Assembly (NCBI RefSeq): GCF_964355755.1
Contig: NC_092680.1
Span: 19,817,001 to 19,881,000, forward strand
DNA: 64,000 nt
Direction of reading: 5' to 3'
Source: Antedon mediterranea
Taxonomy: Eukaryota; Echinodermata; Crinoidea; Comatulida; Antedonidae
Both the position numbers and the translations under genes were made by a program. Each line of letters opens with the position of its first letter. Positions within the stretch are counted from its first letter, which is position 1. A model generated the notes under the pieces. It had not been told where the DNA came from. It saw nothing but the letters and a program-made list of their open reading frames with translations, and ran no database searches. Of this stretch, positions 22,080 through 32,400 are shown piece after piece.

Positions 22080-22370
22080 AATAATTTCGTTTAGTTCTAT
22101 CATAGAGATATTCTATGGTTCTATAGTGAGTTCTTTATCTTGGAAAAAATATAGAAAAAAATAAAGTAGTAGTAGTAGTCTCCAAGAGTTTGGTATCATT
22201 TTTTTATTGTCTTAAATATTTTCCTTCCAAAATTTCGTTTAGGCCTAGTGATATTTGTTTATCTTGAACAAAAATATAACAAAAATAAAAGTGTCCAATC
22301 TCCTAGAGTCTTGGTATAATTTTAAAAATTGACCTTAAATATTTTCCTCTTTTGATTTGTCTATAGTAAT
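22080..22370 (+). repeat. Two to three diverged tandem units of about 130 bp
   Basis: TTTCGTTTAG, TTTATCTTG, AAAATATA, CTCCAAGAGTTTGGTAT / CTCCTAGAGTCTTGGTAT and CTTAAATATTTTCCT occur twice in the same order, with a partial third unit. Origin unknown. Confidence 0.6.
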
Positions 22371-22971
22371 TTCCTTCTAATAATACTTACGCTTGGTTAA
22401 TGCTTTGAATTCTAACGTGAGACTACGTTTATGGATACCACCATTCCAGAAGTTATTTTAAGCACTGCCCTCCACCACAAATAAATCAGTCGACTGAGCT
22501 AAAACGGTCATCTTGTTTAGGCCTATGGCTAACTAGTTAATACTAGTTCGTTGCCTCAAAATAAATATGCATATTTTCATTCATTTTCATTTTAATCTAC
22601 GTTGAATTCTTTTCTACGATTTGAGACTAATATGTGCATTTTTATGATGTGTTAAAAAGCTAACATTTCTAAAAAATGCTTAATTGGCTTAAAAATGAAC
22701 CCAAAAATACAGAAGGTGGATGGCAACATTTTCCATTATTTTTAAAAGAAAAACACTATTTAGTGATTGGAGAGCTGAAAGTAGTCAAAATAGATCAATT
22801 ATACCCCCGCTACGGCGGCCACACGCGACATGACTGAATAGCTGATAATTGTCTATTGACGAGCTTATTACTGTACTATTATTAATTCATCGTGTCGTCG
22901 TAATGCATATTCATGACCGTCATCTAGAAGAAAAAAAGCTTGTATTAACTAATTTGTAATCAAAATTACTG

Positions 22972-23250
22972 GTTAGCTTAATCGACTGAGCAGCGTCGTG
23001 TTGATAACATGAATGTCGTGGGTTTGAACCCCACGCTGGTGGAATAGAGTTAAAGCTATGCGGGCTATTGGGTTTGTCCTCACAGCATTATACGTCCTCC
23101 TTTCCACCACACATCATGAGACAGCACTAGCAATGCATCTGATGATAATGTGGTGGAAACGACCGTACCCAAAAGGCTATGGCAGGGCCTTAGTGCTGAG
23201 GCAGGGAGAGCACACTTTTTTTTTGTGCCAACATAGAATTCGATCTGATA
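22972..23250 (+). mobile_element. tRNA-derived SINE, family S3
   Basis: GGTTAGCTTAATCGACTGAG (A box region) and GTGGGTTTGAACCCCACGC (B box with a good T stem) are followed by a body with no acceptor-stem partner and an internal GCCTTAGTGCTGAGGCAGGG hairpin. That excludes a working tRNA and fits a SINE. Confidence 0.75.
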
Positions 23251-23599
23251 AATGTTATCTTTAGCGCCCTCAATTTATAGGAACGCCCGCCCGCGACCCT
23301 ATGTCAGAAAATTAAGTTCAAATCAAAATATTTGAAATTTTTAACATTATCATAATTATCGTATTGTTTTATGGATTGTAAACATATTCAAATTCCGATT
23401 AAAAATATAAGCTATTTCTCAAAAGGCGCGTTTGTTTCACTGTGTTGGTGGTTGATACCATTATAATTAGGACTACTCAAGCTGTTAAAATAAATGATTA
23501 TTACGCTATGGTTCTGCTACATTTACGCACGCCAAATATACCTCCTCACCGCGGTATCTTTAAAATCAAGTACTGTGCAATGTGACTAGGCAGGGCAAT

Positions 23600-24060
23600 C
23601 TCATGTACCTAGGCCTAGCTAGAACCTAGAATATAAATTTATATATTTATTTATTTTATATTTACAGTTCTAAGCATACGAAACCGGTATCATTTAGGTC
23701 ATCGTAGGCATGTGCTAGGCTGGCATAGGTCCACTAGCCTGCCTCTCAACAAGTGTAGTTATGTTAGGCCTAAACTAACTAAGGCCTAGGCCTAGGCCTA
23801 GCCTACCTAGGCCTAGGCCCATAGCCTAGGCCTAGGATTATTAACTAGGATAGGCCTAGTACTGTCCATAATCTAGCTAGGCCTAGTTAGTAGTAGCTAG
23901 TAGTTTAATAATTAGGCCATAGGCCTATATAATAGGCCTAGGCTAGAGCATCTATGAACCTATGAGTAAGCCAGCACTATTTTAGTACATTTTAATAATA
24001 CCTTTTCCGTATTTATTAGGCCTAGCCTATATATAGGCCTAGGGCCTATTACTTTTTCAA
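23600..24060. repeat. Dense cluster of TAGGCCTA palindromes
   Basis: Within about 460 bp the palindrome AGGCCT, mostly as TAGGCCTA or CCTAGGCCTAGG, occurs more than fifteen times, peaking at 23770-23840. Single copies occur throughout the window, for example at 31247, 43127, 56053 and 63664. Confidence 0.85.
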
Positions 24061-24189
24061 CAAAACAAATTATGGGTTTTCTTATAATAAAAAAAAAACG
24101 TAATGATAAATAAATGCGTTGACATTTTTTGTTAGCAATTTTACCGTTCGCATAGACCTACATTACTTTATACTATTTCAGAACCTCAG

Positions 24190-24262
24190 ATGTCTGGGAT
24201 ATTTGATACTATTCCTGCCTGGTTCTCAAGCAGTTGTGATGCACAATATAAACAACTTTGGG
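24190..24262 (+). CDS. BRCT-like gene exon 1
   Basis: ATG in DNA reading CCTCAGATGTCTGGG. Encodes SGIFDTIPAWFSSSCDAQYK. Donor GTATAA, phase 1. Confidence 0.55.
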
Positions 24263-27200
24263 GTATAATAATACAACATTTTTACTGTGACCAGGCCTAT
24301 GTAACAAAGTGTTGATTAGCCAATATTCATAAACAATATAGTTTGTAACAATTATTGGATGATTTTGCGACAACTCTGCACTCTTCTAAAATCAAATCTG
24401 ATTTACATTCAAGGCAAATTAAAATGTATGATATTAATATCCAATGCTGTGAATATGTTATAATTATTACAATTATGCAGCTCCCTGTTTAATAGGCCTA
24501 CTCACTGATTTTGTAACTATGAAGGTTCGTTTCCGAAATAAAATTAAAATGAAATGAATGAATACTAAATAGCGTACCATTTTTTTTACAGTTGAACATG
24601 GCGGAACTGTAGTTGTTGATTTATCCACTGCATTGTTCATATTCAGTAATGATCCAAAGGCGAAGGATACCATACGGTAACTAATAACATACAGAGTATC
24701 CAGTCATTTCGCCCCTTTCTTTTTATATACAATAGGCTACAGTACCCAGGGTTTTATCATTTGATCGCAGATGTACAAATAAAGTTCAAATATAGACTTG
24801 CCTCACTTTTGTCGGAGTTTGTTTTATGTTATTGTTATTAAATTAAAGTGGCCAGATAAAGGGATTCTTAAATTGGAGTGGGTAAGGGGTTTGGGGGTGG
24901 GAAGGTGTTCGGGCATAAAGGCGTGAATAAATGATGTTAAAGACTAGACACAGGTACAGTACCACCGTAGTTTAACATACTGAATAGCAATACTAAAATT
25001 ATTTTTTAACAGTATTTAAAATGTGTGTTTCTTAAAGTATCTTTAAATCACGTGCTTATGGTGACGGACTTACAGTCGTGATGGCAGGATATATTGATGC
25101 TTGTTTACAAGTTGGCGATGCTCATAAGATTGCACTTAGCTTATATATCTTGCATCCACCAGAAGGTTAGCCAATGATAATTTTTGTTTTCGTCCTTTTA
25201 AGTAGAAAGCCATACACGTTTTTTGTGCAATTTTTGTAAATAATTAGTTAGCTATGCCTTAGTGGTCTTTCCCCCGCTCATTATATTTTCTATTATATTT
25301 TATATAGCTTACTGTAAAAGAAAATAATATAATCTCCCTAGACTCCATTTTCACATTTTCTTCGTAATAAATAAGTTTTTTTTGTTATTTAATCATAGCT
25401 TTGAATGAAATGAGAAACCCCGTCGAGTCATACACTTTCAGGGAAAGGTGAGTCGGTCAAGTTATAGAGGTCCATGGTTCAAGTAATGTCCCCAACATTT
25501 GACGTCTTATTCTTCTACAAAAGTAGGCCTAATAGTTTGAAATACAGGGTGGTTATTATTGTGTGGTAAACTTGTCCAATAGTATATTGTATTGTATATT
25601 CTTATTGGAAACGGGATGGGCGAACTGAACCCATGATAATGGCCAAAATAATTTTAATTTGATAATATGTTTTTAGAAATTTTTCCTGGAGCAAAATTGT
25701 CAGGATTACTGGTACGTATTTGTGTGTTTTTTTTAACTTTTATCTGATCAAATTAGGCCTAAAGCTGGTAAACGGATTATTGAAAACTTTACTTTTCAAT
25801 CTTCGTAGGCCATGGCACATAAGACAGTGCAAAAGTAAAAATACTGTAAAATGCAATTTGTAATGGTAGGCCTATTTATGTTAATTACTGCATTTTGTAA
25901 TAGTTAAAATGGTCTAATTAACTCCCTTATCATGTTTTATATTTATTTTCAGACAGCGATATCTGTCGGGAGGATGTAGAGTTTGTTCCACATATTAAAG
26001 ATATCCCAACATTCACTGGTATTCTTGAAGATGTGATGATGTGAATTTTAACATTTTAAATTTTAATATTACTGGATTTGAGTTTCGAAAATGCATAAAT
26101 CACTTTAAATTTGTATTTAATGCAAATTCATTTAAAATCTGAACTTCAACAAGATTAAAATTAGTAATTAATTTATTGAATTAGGCCTATTATATTAATA
26201 ATAATACTAATATAATAATATATTATATAATAATATACAGTTTTGGTGTTACTACAACGTTATGTATACAGTAAGTCTTACTGTAAAATATAGAAAAACA
26301 ATTTCAAGAAAAAAAATGTTAATAAAAACAAATTGGTGTTTGCAATGTTAAAGTGTCGATGCTTTATTGAAGCTGATACAATAATCCATTCATAGAAACA
26401 AAGAAAAGTAACAAAAAGGAACGAGAAAAAAAATTAAAGGGACAAATTTTAAAGTAAAAAAGGGAAAACAGAAGAAAAAAGAATAGTTTCGAATGTTATT
26501 ATTATTATGCACATTTCATACGAATCCAACATTGAGCACAAACTCGCCAATTACAGGATGGATAAACTATTAACTATGAAATGAAGAAATGACAATCAAA
26601 TAGTTTGCAAGAAATTAGCCTGCCTTTATTGTTCACTTGAATTTAATGATTACAACAACAAAATCACATGCATCTTGGTATTATTATTATTATTATTCGC
26701 TAAGCTATACACAAGTCTATTTAATATACCAAAAGTGTGCACTCTCCGTAACTAGAGTAATTTCCAATCAATTACACTTATTTTGCATATTTCTTTCAAA
26801 GTGATTGTACGAAACTACAAAAAAACCTATTTGCACTATCTAATACGACTAGAATTAAAAATTATTTTTGTAGTATATTTATAGTTTACTTATTTAAATT
26901 AAGACTATATATTTTAGCACTTATTTCCGAGGAAACGATGAATTTCTACAGCACAATTCTGTGAGAGTACTTTGTATAGGTACCTAATTTAGCAATCAAA
27001 TTGTAAGGATAATAAAAACAAAGAACTTGAATAGGCCTATATAAAAATCAGGAAAAACGCGTTTTGAAATAGGTTTTGATTAACTTATAAAGATTAAATT
27101 AAAAAATCTATAAAATAAAGAAAAAAAAGAGAATTATTCCACTGCTATTATTTTTAGATATTCAAGATTGATAAAAATGTTTTTCTATAGCTAAATTTGT

Positions 27201-27509
27201 TTTGTTGTTGTTATGCTTTACTCTAGTGTATCTCATATCTAGTTGTTATTTTATATTAAGAAAACAAATGAAATATAGTGTACTGTAATTTCAGAAGACA
27301 GCATGGATGATTTTATTGATGATGACGAGGAAGATGAAGAAGAATTATCAAGTAGTGAGGAAATTGAAACTGATGAGTCCAAAAATGATAAGTCAAAAAA
27401 TGATGAGGAGGAATCCGTCTCAAGCGAAGAAGAAAGTGAAGAAGAAGAAAAAGAAGAAAAAAGTGAAGAAGAAGAAGTAAGTGAAGATAAAGAATTTGAC
27501 CCTATGTAA
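24190..27509 (+). CDS. Small BRCT-like domain protein, possibly with acidic tail
   Basis: Exons in phase: 24190-24262, 24592-24676, 25038-25165, 25399-25447, 25677-25711 and 25953 onward. The start Met (MSGIFDTIPAWF) sits just after an acceptor (ACTATTTCAG at 24172-24181), so a non-coding or further 5' exon is likely. The product fits a BRCT fold: IFDTIPAWF, LWVEHGGTVVVDLS (the GG turn), then TVVMAGYIDACLQVGD in place of the usual W-x3-C helix, and LSLYILHPPE. After ESYTFRERNFSW comes either a stop at 26041-26043 (ILEDVMM) or a splice at 26018 (weak donor GTATTC) to an acidic exon, 27295-27509, that begins EDSMDDFIDDD. Phase allows the second. BRCT domains bind phosphoproteins in DNA-damage pathways. 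I do not recognise the orthologue; the domain call is moderate. Confidence 0.6.
24592..24676 (+). CDS. BRCT-like gene exon 2
   Basis: Acceptor TTTTTTTTACAG. Encodes EHGGTVVVDLSTALFIFSND, the Gly-Gly turn region of a BRCT fold. Donor GTAACT, phase 2. Confidence 0.7.
25038..25165 (+). CDS. BRCT-like gene exon 3
   Basis: Acceptor TTTCTTAAAG, phase 2 in. Encodes IFKSRAYGDGLTVVMAGYID, then ACLQVGDAHKIALSLYILHP. Donor GTTAGC. Confidence 0.75.
25399..25447 (+). CDS. BRCT-like gene exon 4
   Basis: Acceptor TTAATCATAG, donor GTGAGT. Encodes ALNEMRNPVESYTFRE. Confidence 0.7.
25677..25711 (+). CDS. BRCT-like gene exon 5
   Basis: 35 nt between ATGTTTTTAG and GTACGT, encoding RNFSWSKIVRIT. Phase 2 in, phase 1 out. 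Confidence 0.65.
25953..26043 (+). CDS. BRCT-like gene exon 6 (terminal or internal)
   Basis: Acceptor ATTTATTTTCAG. Encodes DSDICREDVEFVPHIKDIPT. If unspliced it ends TGILEDVMM and TGA at 26041-26043. A GT at 26019 in phase 1 would join 27295 instead. Confidence 0.6.
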
Positions 27510-27662
27510 TTGGTCAAAGTGGGCAGAAATCAAGAAAAGGCGGGTAAAAGCAGTAGAGCCTTGGAATGTTATTTAAAAGCATTAGATATAGACGACCAAG
27601 ATAAGGCTCTGCAGAAACACGTCTTAAAACTAAAAGATGAATCTCAATGTAGTCTTGTATAA
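27295..27662 (+). pseudogene. ERCC6L/PICH-like C-terminal exon, interrupted by one stop
   Basis: After an acceptor (GTAATTTCAG) the frame encodes SMDDFIDDDEEDEEE and a long Glu/Ser/Lys acidic run to EFDPM and TAA at 27507-27509. The same frame then continues without further stops to 27662: LVKVGRNQEKAGKSSRALEC, YLKALDIDDQDKALQKH, ending SQCSLV. This tail matches the C-terminal TPR-like motif of ERCC6L (PICH), a SNF2 translocase of anaphase DNA bridges, which also follows an acidic region. No helicase exons are present in the window. It is either a duplicated last exon decaying through one stop, or the acidic last exon of the upstream BRCT-like gene. Family assignment is from memory. Confidence 0.65.
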
Positions 27663-27884
27663 TATTTATTATATTTTATAAATTATCATGGTTTTTGTAG
27701 TGGAGTGCTATTAGTAGTATTAGATACTGTAGTTCAACTCAAAGTTACATTAATTAGGCTATGCTGTTATAATTATTGTATATTACATCATCAATATTGA
27801 TTTTCTTTCAGACACTTTTATTCAGAGTTTATTAAAGAATTCTAGTTTTCTAAAAAAAAAATATATAGAGGAAAAAGAGAAAAA

Positions 27885-28149
27885 ATGGATGAAACTGAAT
27901 TTGAAGGAAAGCAAACGGCCGATGAATCAGATTTAGAAGATGAAGTAGAAAACAGCATGGATGATTTTATTGATAGGAAGATGAAGAAGAATTATCAAGT
28001 AGTGAGGAAATTGAAACTGATGAATCCAAAAATGATAAGTCAAAAAATTATGAGGAGGAATCCGTCTCAAGCGAAAAAGAAAGTGAAGAAGAAGTAAAAG
28101 AAGAATTGAAAAAGTGAAGAAGAAGAAGTAAGTGAAGATAAAGAATATT
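27885..28149 (+). pseudogene. Second, frameshifted copy of the ERCC6L-like acidic region
   Basis: 27953-28149 repeats 27301-27494 almost base for base, but lacks eight bases after TTTTATTGAT, has AATTATGAGG for AATGATGAGG, and carries other changes that bring in stops. Its first part (ATGGATGAAACTGAATTTGA; protein EFEGKQTADESDLEDEVE) has no counterpart beside copy 1. It joins SMDDFID exactly where copy 1 has its splice acceptor, so it looks as if copied from spliced RNA. It ends before the TPR-like tail; no clear poly(A) tract or target-site duplication was seen. Confidence 0.75.
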
Positions 28150-28281
28150 AACTAATAACTATATAGCGCTACATTACCTTTTACTTTGCGTACTCAACAG
28201 AACACGAAGAACTTTTTCTTTTACATAATGTATGTACATAAAAGCTCCAGAGACTTTCTAAAATGTTACCACTTGCCAAAC

Positions 28282-28321
28282 AAACGCGTCCGAACACCAA
28301 ACAACCGCGTCCGAACACCAA
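28282..28321. repeat. Short direct repeat, two copies
   Basis: CGCGTCCGAACACCAAA occurs twice, about 20 bp apart. A single event, no array. Confidence 0.8.
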
Positions 28322-28721
28322 AATAGCGTCGTTATAAATGCCACGAAGCATGTACCAGAAAGACATTAGCGCCGCTACACTAGATCGCTAACCAAGAAGT
28401 AAATAGTTTAAGATAAGGAACACCGTGTTAAATAGAATAAACAAGACGCCATAATGGTCGTGACGTTTGTGCTCTAATACTTCATCTACGTCACAGCATG
28501 CTTGGTTACTGAAATAGCTTATGCTTATCTGAACATTTTATAGACTACTATGAAGTAAGACTCAAGAATTCCAATAAAAAAAAAAAGAAATTTTGTCCAA
28601 TTTGACGCACAAACGGCAAATGTTGACCCAAAGGATCCGAAAGTGGAGTTGAAAAAAGTCACTGCATCCACGTAACATTCTTTCCTAAAATTCTACGTAA
28701 AAGTATCAACTCAGTGAAATT

Positions 28722-28731
28722 TATTTATTTA
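28722..28731 (-). terminator. Candidate poly(A) signal of the nAChR gene
   Basis: Overlapping AATAAA hexamers on the minus strand, about 160 bases after the stop codon. Confidence 0.45.
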
Positions 28732-28886
28732 CTATTTTCTGACGAACTTAGAAAGGTTAAGACCGTCTCGGTAAATAAATCAATTTCACTAAGATGTCGA
28801 AAAATAGTTTTTGTAACTTTTCTACAAAAACTGTTTCATCCTCAAAGGGCAATTCTTCGTTTTCGATGACGAACACTAAAGAATGC

Positions 28887-29426
28887 TTATGCGCTCATCC
28901 CGAGTACATCTTTTCTGAAATTAGGGGCTGTGTTAAGAATGACTATGGTCGCAATAATCAAGTAGATACTAAAGAACACCAGTCCAAAACGATCTAATAC
29001 CATCGCAGCATACTTCCAATCTCCCACTACCTCTTCATCTTCGTCAATTTTCTTAAATCGCTCTGTCATAAAGTGGAGTTCATCTAGCACATTGTCCATT
29101 TTTTCTCTACTTTGAGGTATTCCATGATTGTCGCGACCAATAATCGTCTTATCCATAAGCCCATCTTGATTCTCGTGGTAGCTTGCATATCTGACTCCAA
29201 TCACACCCGCAGAGCCTTGTTGGTGTAGCGTCAGTGGTGTGCGTCCATTATTCTGATAACCAGCGGTAGCGGCCATCTTCCTCCTGTAACCAGGTGACTG
29301 GTCGAGCATCTCGATTTCCATTTCCTGATTACTAAGGTTACCTTTCTTGAAGGGTCCTTTAAAAATATGGCCAGGTCTGCTCATGCGCAGAAACCATGGA
29401 AGCCAATCAAGACATATTTTTTTCGT
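28887..29426 (-). CDS. nAChR exon 9 (cytoplasmic loop, TM4, stop)
   Basis: Acceptor TTTCTTTTTCAG. Begins [20 protein letters not shown], ends with the amphipathic helix before TM4 ([15 protein letters not shown]), TM4 and VLGMSA-stop. Confidence 0.96.
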   Translation of the reverse strand, partial: TKKICLDWLPWFLRMSRPGHIFKGPFKKGNLSNQEMEIEMLDQSPGYRRKMAATAGYQNNGRTPLTLHQQGSAGVIGVRYASYHENQDGLMDKTIIGRDNHGIPQSREKMDNVLDELHFMTERFKKIDEDEEVVGDWKYAAMVLDRFGLVFFSIYLIIATIVILNTAPNFRKDVLGMSA

Positions 29427-32400
29427 CTGAAAAAGAAAACAAGAATAAATCATTATAAGCATATCTTGGAAATACATTTTTGAAATCTAAATCTTATATA
29501 CGGTTTGCTCTTAATTCAAAAACAAAAATTAACTATAATTGAAGAGGAAAGCCAAAACATATCTCGAAAGATTGCCCACGGAAATATTTTATAGGAAATA
29601 TTTATAAATAGAAATAAATGTTGTGTTTTGGTGTATTAATCCGGAAAACACATTTAAATAGTATGTAATTGTTGTTGTAGTAAGCTGATTTTGTATATAA
29701 ACTTGTTCTTATTAAGCGTACCGTTGGCCCCATTGTGTGTGTATCTGGGTTACGATGATGGAAGTTCAGTATCGTCATTGTCAGTAGTACTGCCATAGCA
29801 ACCATTAACAACATGGCGCTGAAATAATTTGCTGAAATATGAAATAAATTTGAAATTATTATTTTAGTAAAATTACCAAATACTTTGCAACCCAGCAATA
29901 ATTGCAAATTATCTTGGTGAAGATTGACAAAATGCTTGACCTTAATTAATTGGCGTATTTTAAGGTATAATTTCGATATTAATGATCATTCTAAAAATTG
30001 TAAAATTATTTAATAAACAACGGTATAGTAGCTTGATAATTTTTATAATATTATCAATACAAGACGTAACGCCAGGGAGTTAAGTTACTTGATCAGTTAT
30101 TTTTCTCTGCTCTGACGTAATTTCATTATTAAACTTTAAAAATAATTAGGCTAACTAATACAATTACTTATACGTACATAGCATAGGTGATGCGTCCGAT
30201 GTTGGCGGTAGACTTTCCGTAAATATCATCATAAAAACGGTTAATGACAGCAGAATTGTGACAGCTAAGATAAATAATCGATTTAAAAAAGGTATTAGTA
30301 ATGCGTCATATTAATAATAATAAAAGAATATTAATCAAGTTTAAAATAAAAGGAAGATGCAATCAAATGTTTTCTTGAGTAAATGTAAGTAGTAAGTAAG
30401 TAAATGCAAAATATGTCCTTGTGTCTACATAGTTTAGTTTGAAAATATAGACTATGCTGAGAAATTTAAGAAAACTCAGCTGCAATTAACGAATCTAATA
30501 AGTCTTTGTTGTTGCCATATAATTCTGAAGATAGACACAATTAAAGTTTTATAGTCTATACATGAAGGAAAAAATAATTTTATAATAATTTTTTCCTCAT
30601 GGTCTATACTATAATAGTAAACCAATATTTTTGAGTTTGCAAAATCGGAGTTTGCAATTTAGTTTACTCTGCAAACTTAATGTCTGTATTTTGTCAACCG
30701 GTTTACACTAGCAAACTTCTCTTGACAAACTTGCAAACAAAAGTAGCCAGTGTAGACTGGACTTTAAAGAACCTCTATACTGTGGAAAACTCGAAGTTTA
30801 GGCCTACAAACTTTTGGTAAAATAATTGCTAGTGTAGTGTACCTATAGGCTTAGTTAATGTAAATTAAAGTGTCCCAGCGACTATTTCTTCAGCGAGATA
30901 TATCGATGAGCTTATTGGAAAACTCACCAAATGATAATTTTTCTCCAGTGTCTGGTGGGAGGGTGAATACAAGCAACATCAAACTTGAGATGAGTATGCA
31001 AGGCATCACTAGATTCATGGCATAATACAGTGTCTTACGCTTGAGTTTTATTACGAACGTTATATCGATAAATGGGTCATCACAACATGGGTAGTAAACC
31101 ACATTTCTCAACACGTCAACACCTAAAAAATTAGTAATAGTTGTTATCATTTCATGGTCGTCATATCCTTTATAATTATGATCACGTGGTCATCATGACA
31201 ATGCTTATTATGCCGTTATAAATATCGTCCATGATAATGATATATTACGGTAGGCCTACTAACTTATCGTTATTATTATAGTAGGCCTACGTCATGTCAT
31301 GTTTCCAATTGTGTCAGCAGTGATCGGCGTGTGGATCTAGAATTTACTCAAACTTTGAGGAATCGAAAAAGTAGTCATCACGATCTATCATGATGACGTA
31401 ACTACTTCCGAGGTCATAGGTTGTCGCAAATTGAAAACTCTGTAATACATTTATCACGGCAATTGTCCCCATCCTCGTGAACTTTTATTTCTTTACTGAT
31501 GAGCTGCAATATTGATAAATGTATACTGTGTATTACCCTTGAGATGCCACTCTCCGTTTGGTTTGAATGTACTTATATCGCCCTCTTCCGTCAGTTTTGT
31601 GAGATTGATACGCCCTCCATCATAGGTCCAGGATCCGAACTTTAGCGTGCACACCTGGTCGTCCCAAGGGAAGTTTGTAACATCAATTGAACAAGCACTC
31701 TTAAAGATACCTGGTGGGATCCACTCGCAACTACCCGATGACCCCACGACCACATTAGAATGATAAGTGGAATCAAAGTTTTCGTTTGCACTAAAAGAAT
31801 AATAATATTAGTTTTTTATATAAAATATATTTCAATCAAACAAATAAACAAACGATAAGCAAATGTAAATTAAAGTTTATAATTATCAACATGGGAGATA
31901 TACTTCCATTCACATAAATCAGAGTAGGCCTATATAACACAAATATCGAATCCAACTCTCGCCGCATTGCTTGTATACTTTACAAGATATTTTACTTTGC
32001 CTTTAACCACCCAGGTGTATTGCGGTATTATGAGTACCCGGTTTGATCAAGACAACTTTGCGTTGATTGCTAGCTGCTTTATATGAGTATGTTTCCATAC
32101 ATGTTTGATCCAAAAAAATGACCGGGGTAATAATGTGAAGCGCTTAGAAGCATTGTGCAATAAGCTATAATATTAACGAATATTATTATATAATTTTCGA
32201 ACTGATGGGTAGAGTTTGATATCTCGTATATCTCGTAATCAGAGTACAGTATTATAATCATAATTTTCGGACTTGTGGTAGAGTTTTTATATCCTCATTT
32301 TTATCAAAGTATTATTATAATAATCTTCGGACTGGTGGTAGAGTTTTGATATCTTTGTCATCAAAGTATTACTATAATAACTTTTGGACTGGTGGTAAAG

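Larger units (their letters stand above)
21508..24189. other. Intergenic region between MBD2/3 and the BRCT-like gene
   Basis: Divergent genes lie on both sides. It holds the MBD2/3 5' UTR, imperfect repeats of about 130 bp (22080-22370), a SINE (22972-23250) and a dense GGCCTA cluster (23600-24060). The open frames at 21818-22084 and 23058-23264 match nothing I recognise and overlap repeats. Confidence 0.6.
27663..28886. other. Intergenic region between converging genes
   Basis: Apart from the pseudogene copy at 27885-28149 and a direct repeat at 28282-28321 (CGCGTCCGAACACCAAA twice), nothing coding is seen. The 3' UTR of the nAChR gene lies at its right end. Confidence 0.6.

Noticed and set aside
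22972-23060. Possible tRNA gene
   Set aside because: A and B boxes are present but there is no matching acceptor stem, and a SINE body follows.
24592-25447. HORMA domain in the small split gene
   Set aside because: The pattern near ESYTF recalls HORMA proteins, but EHGGTVV, the following helix and LSLYIL fit a BRCT fold better.
27251-27517. Ser/Leu-rich open frame on the minus strand
   Set aside because: It is the complement of the acidic GAA/GAT-rich exon on the plus strand.
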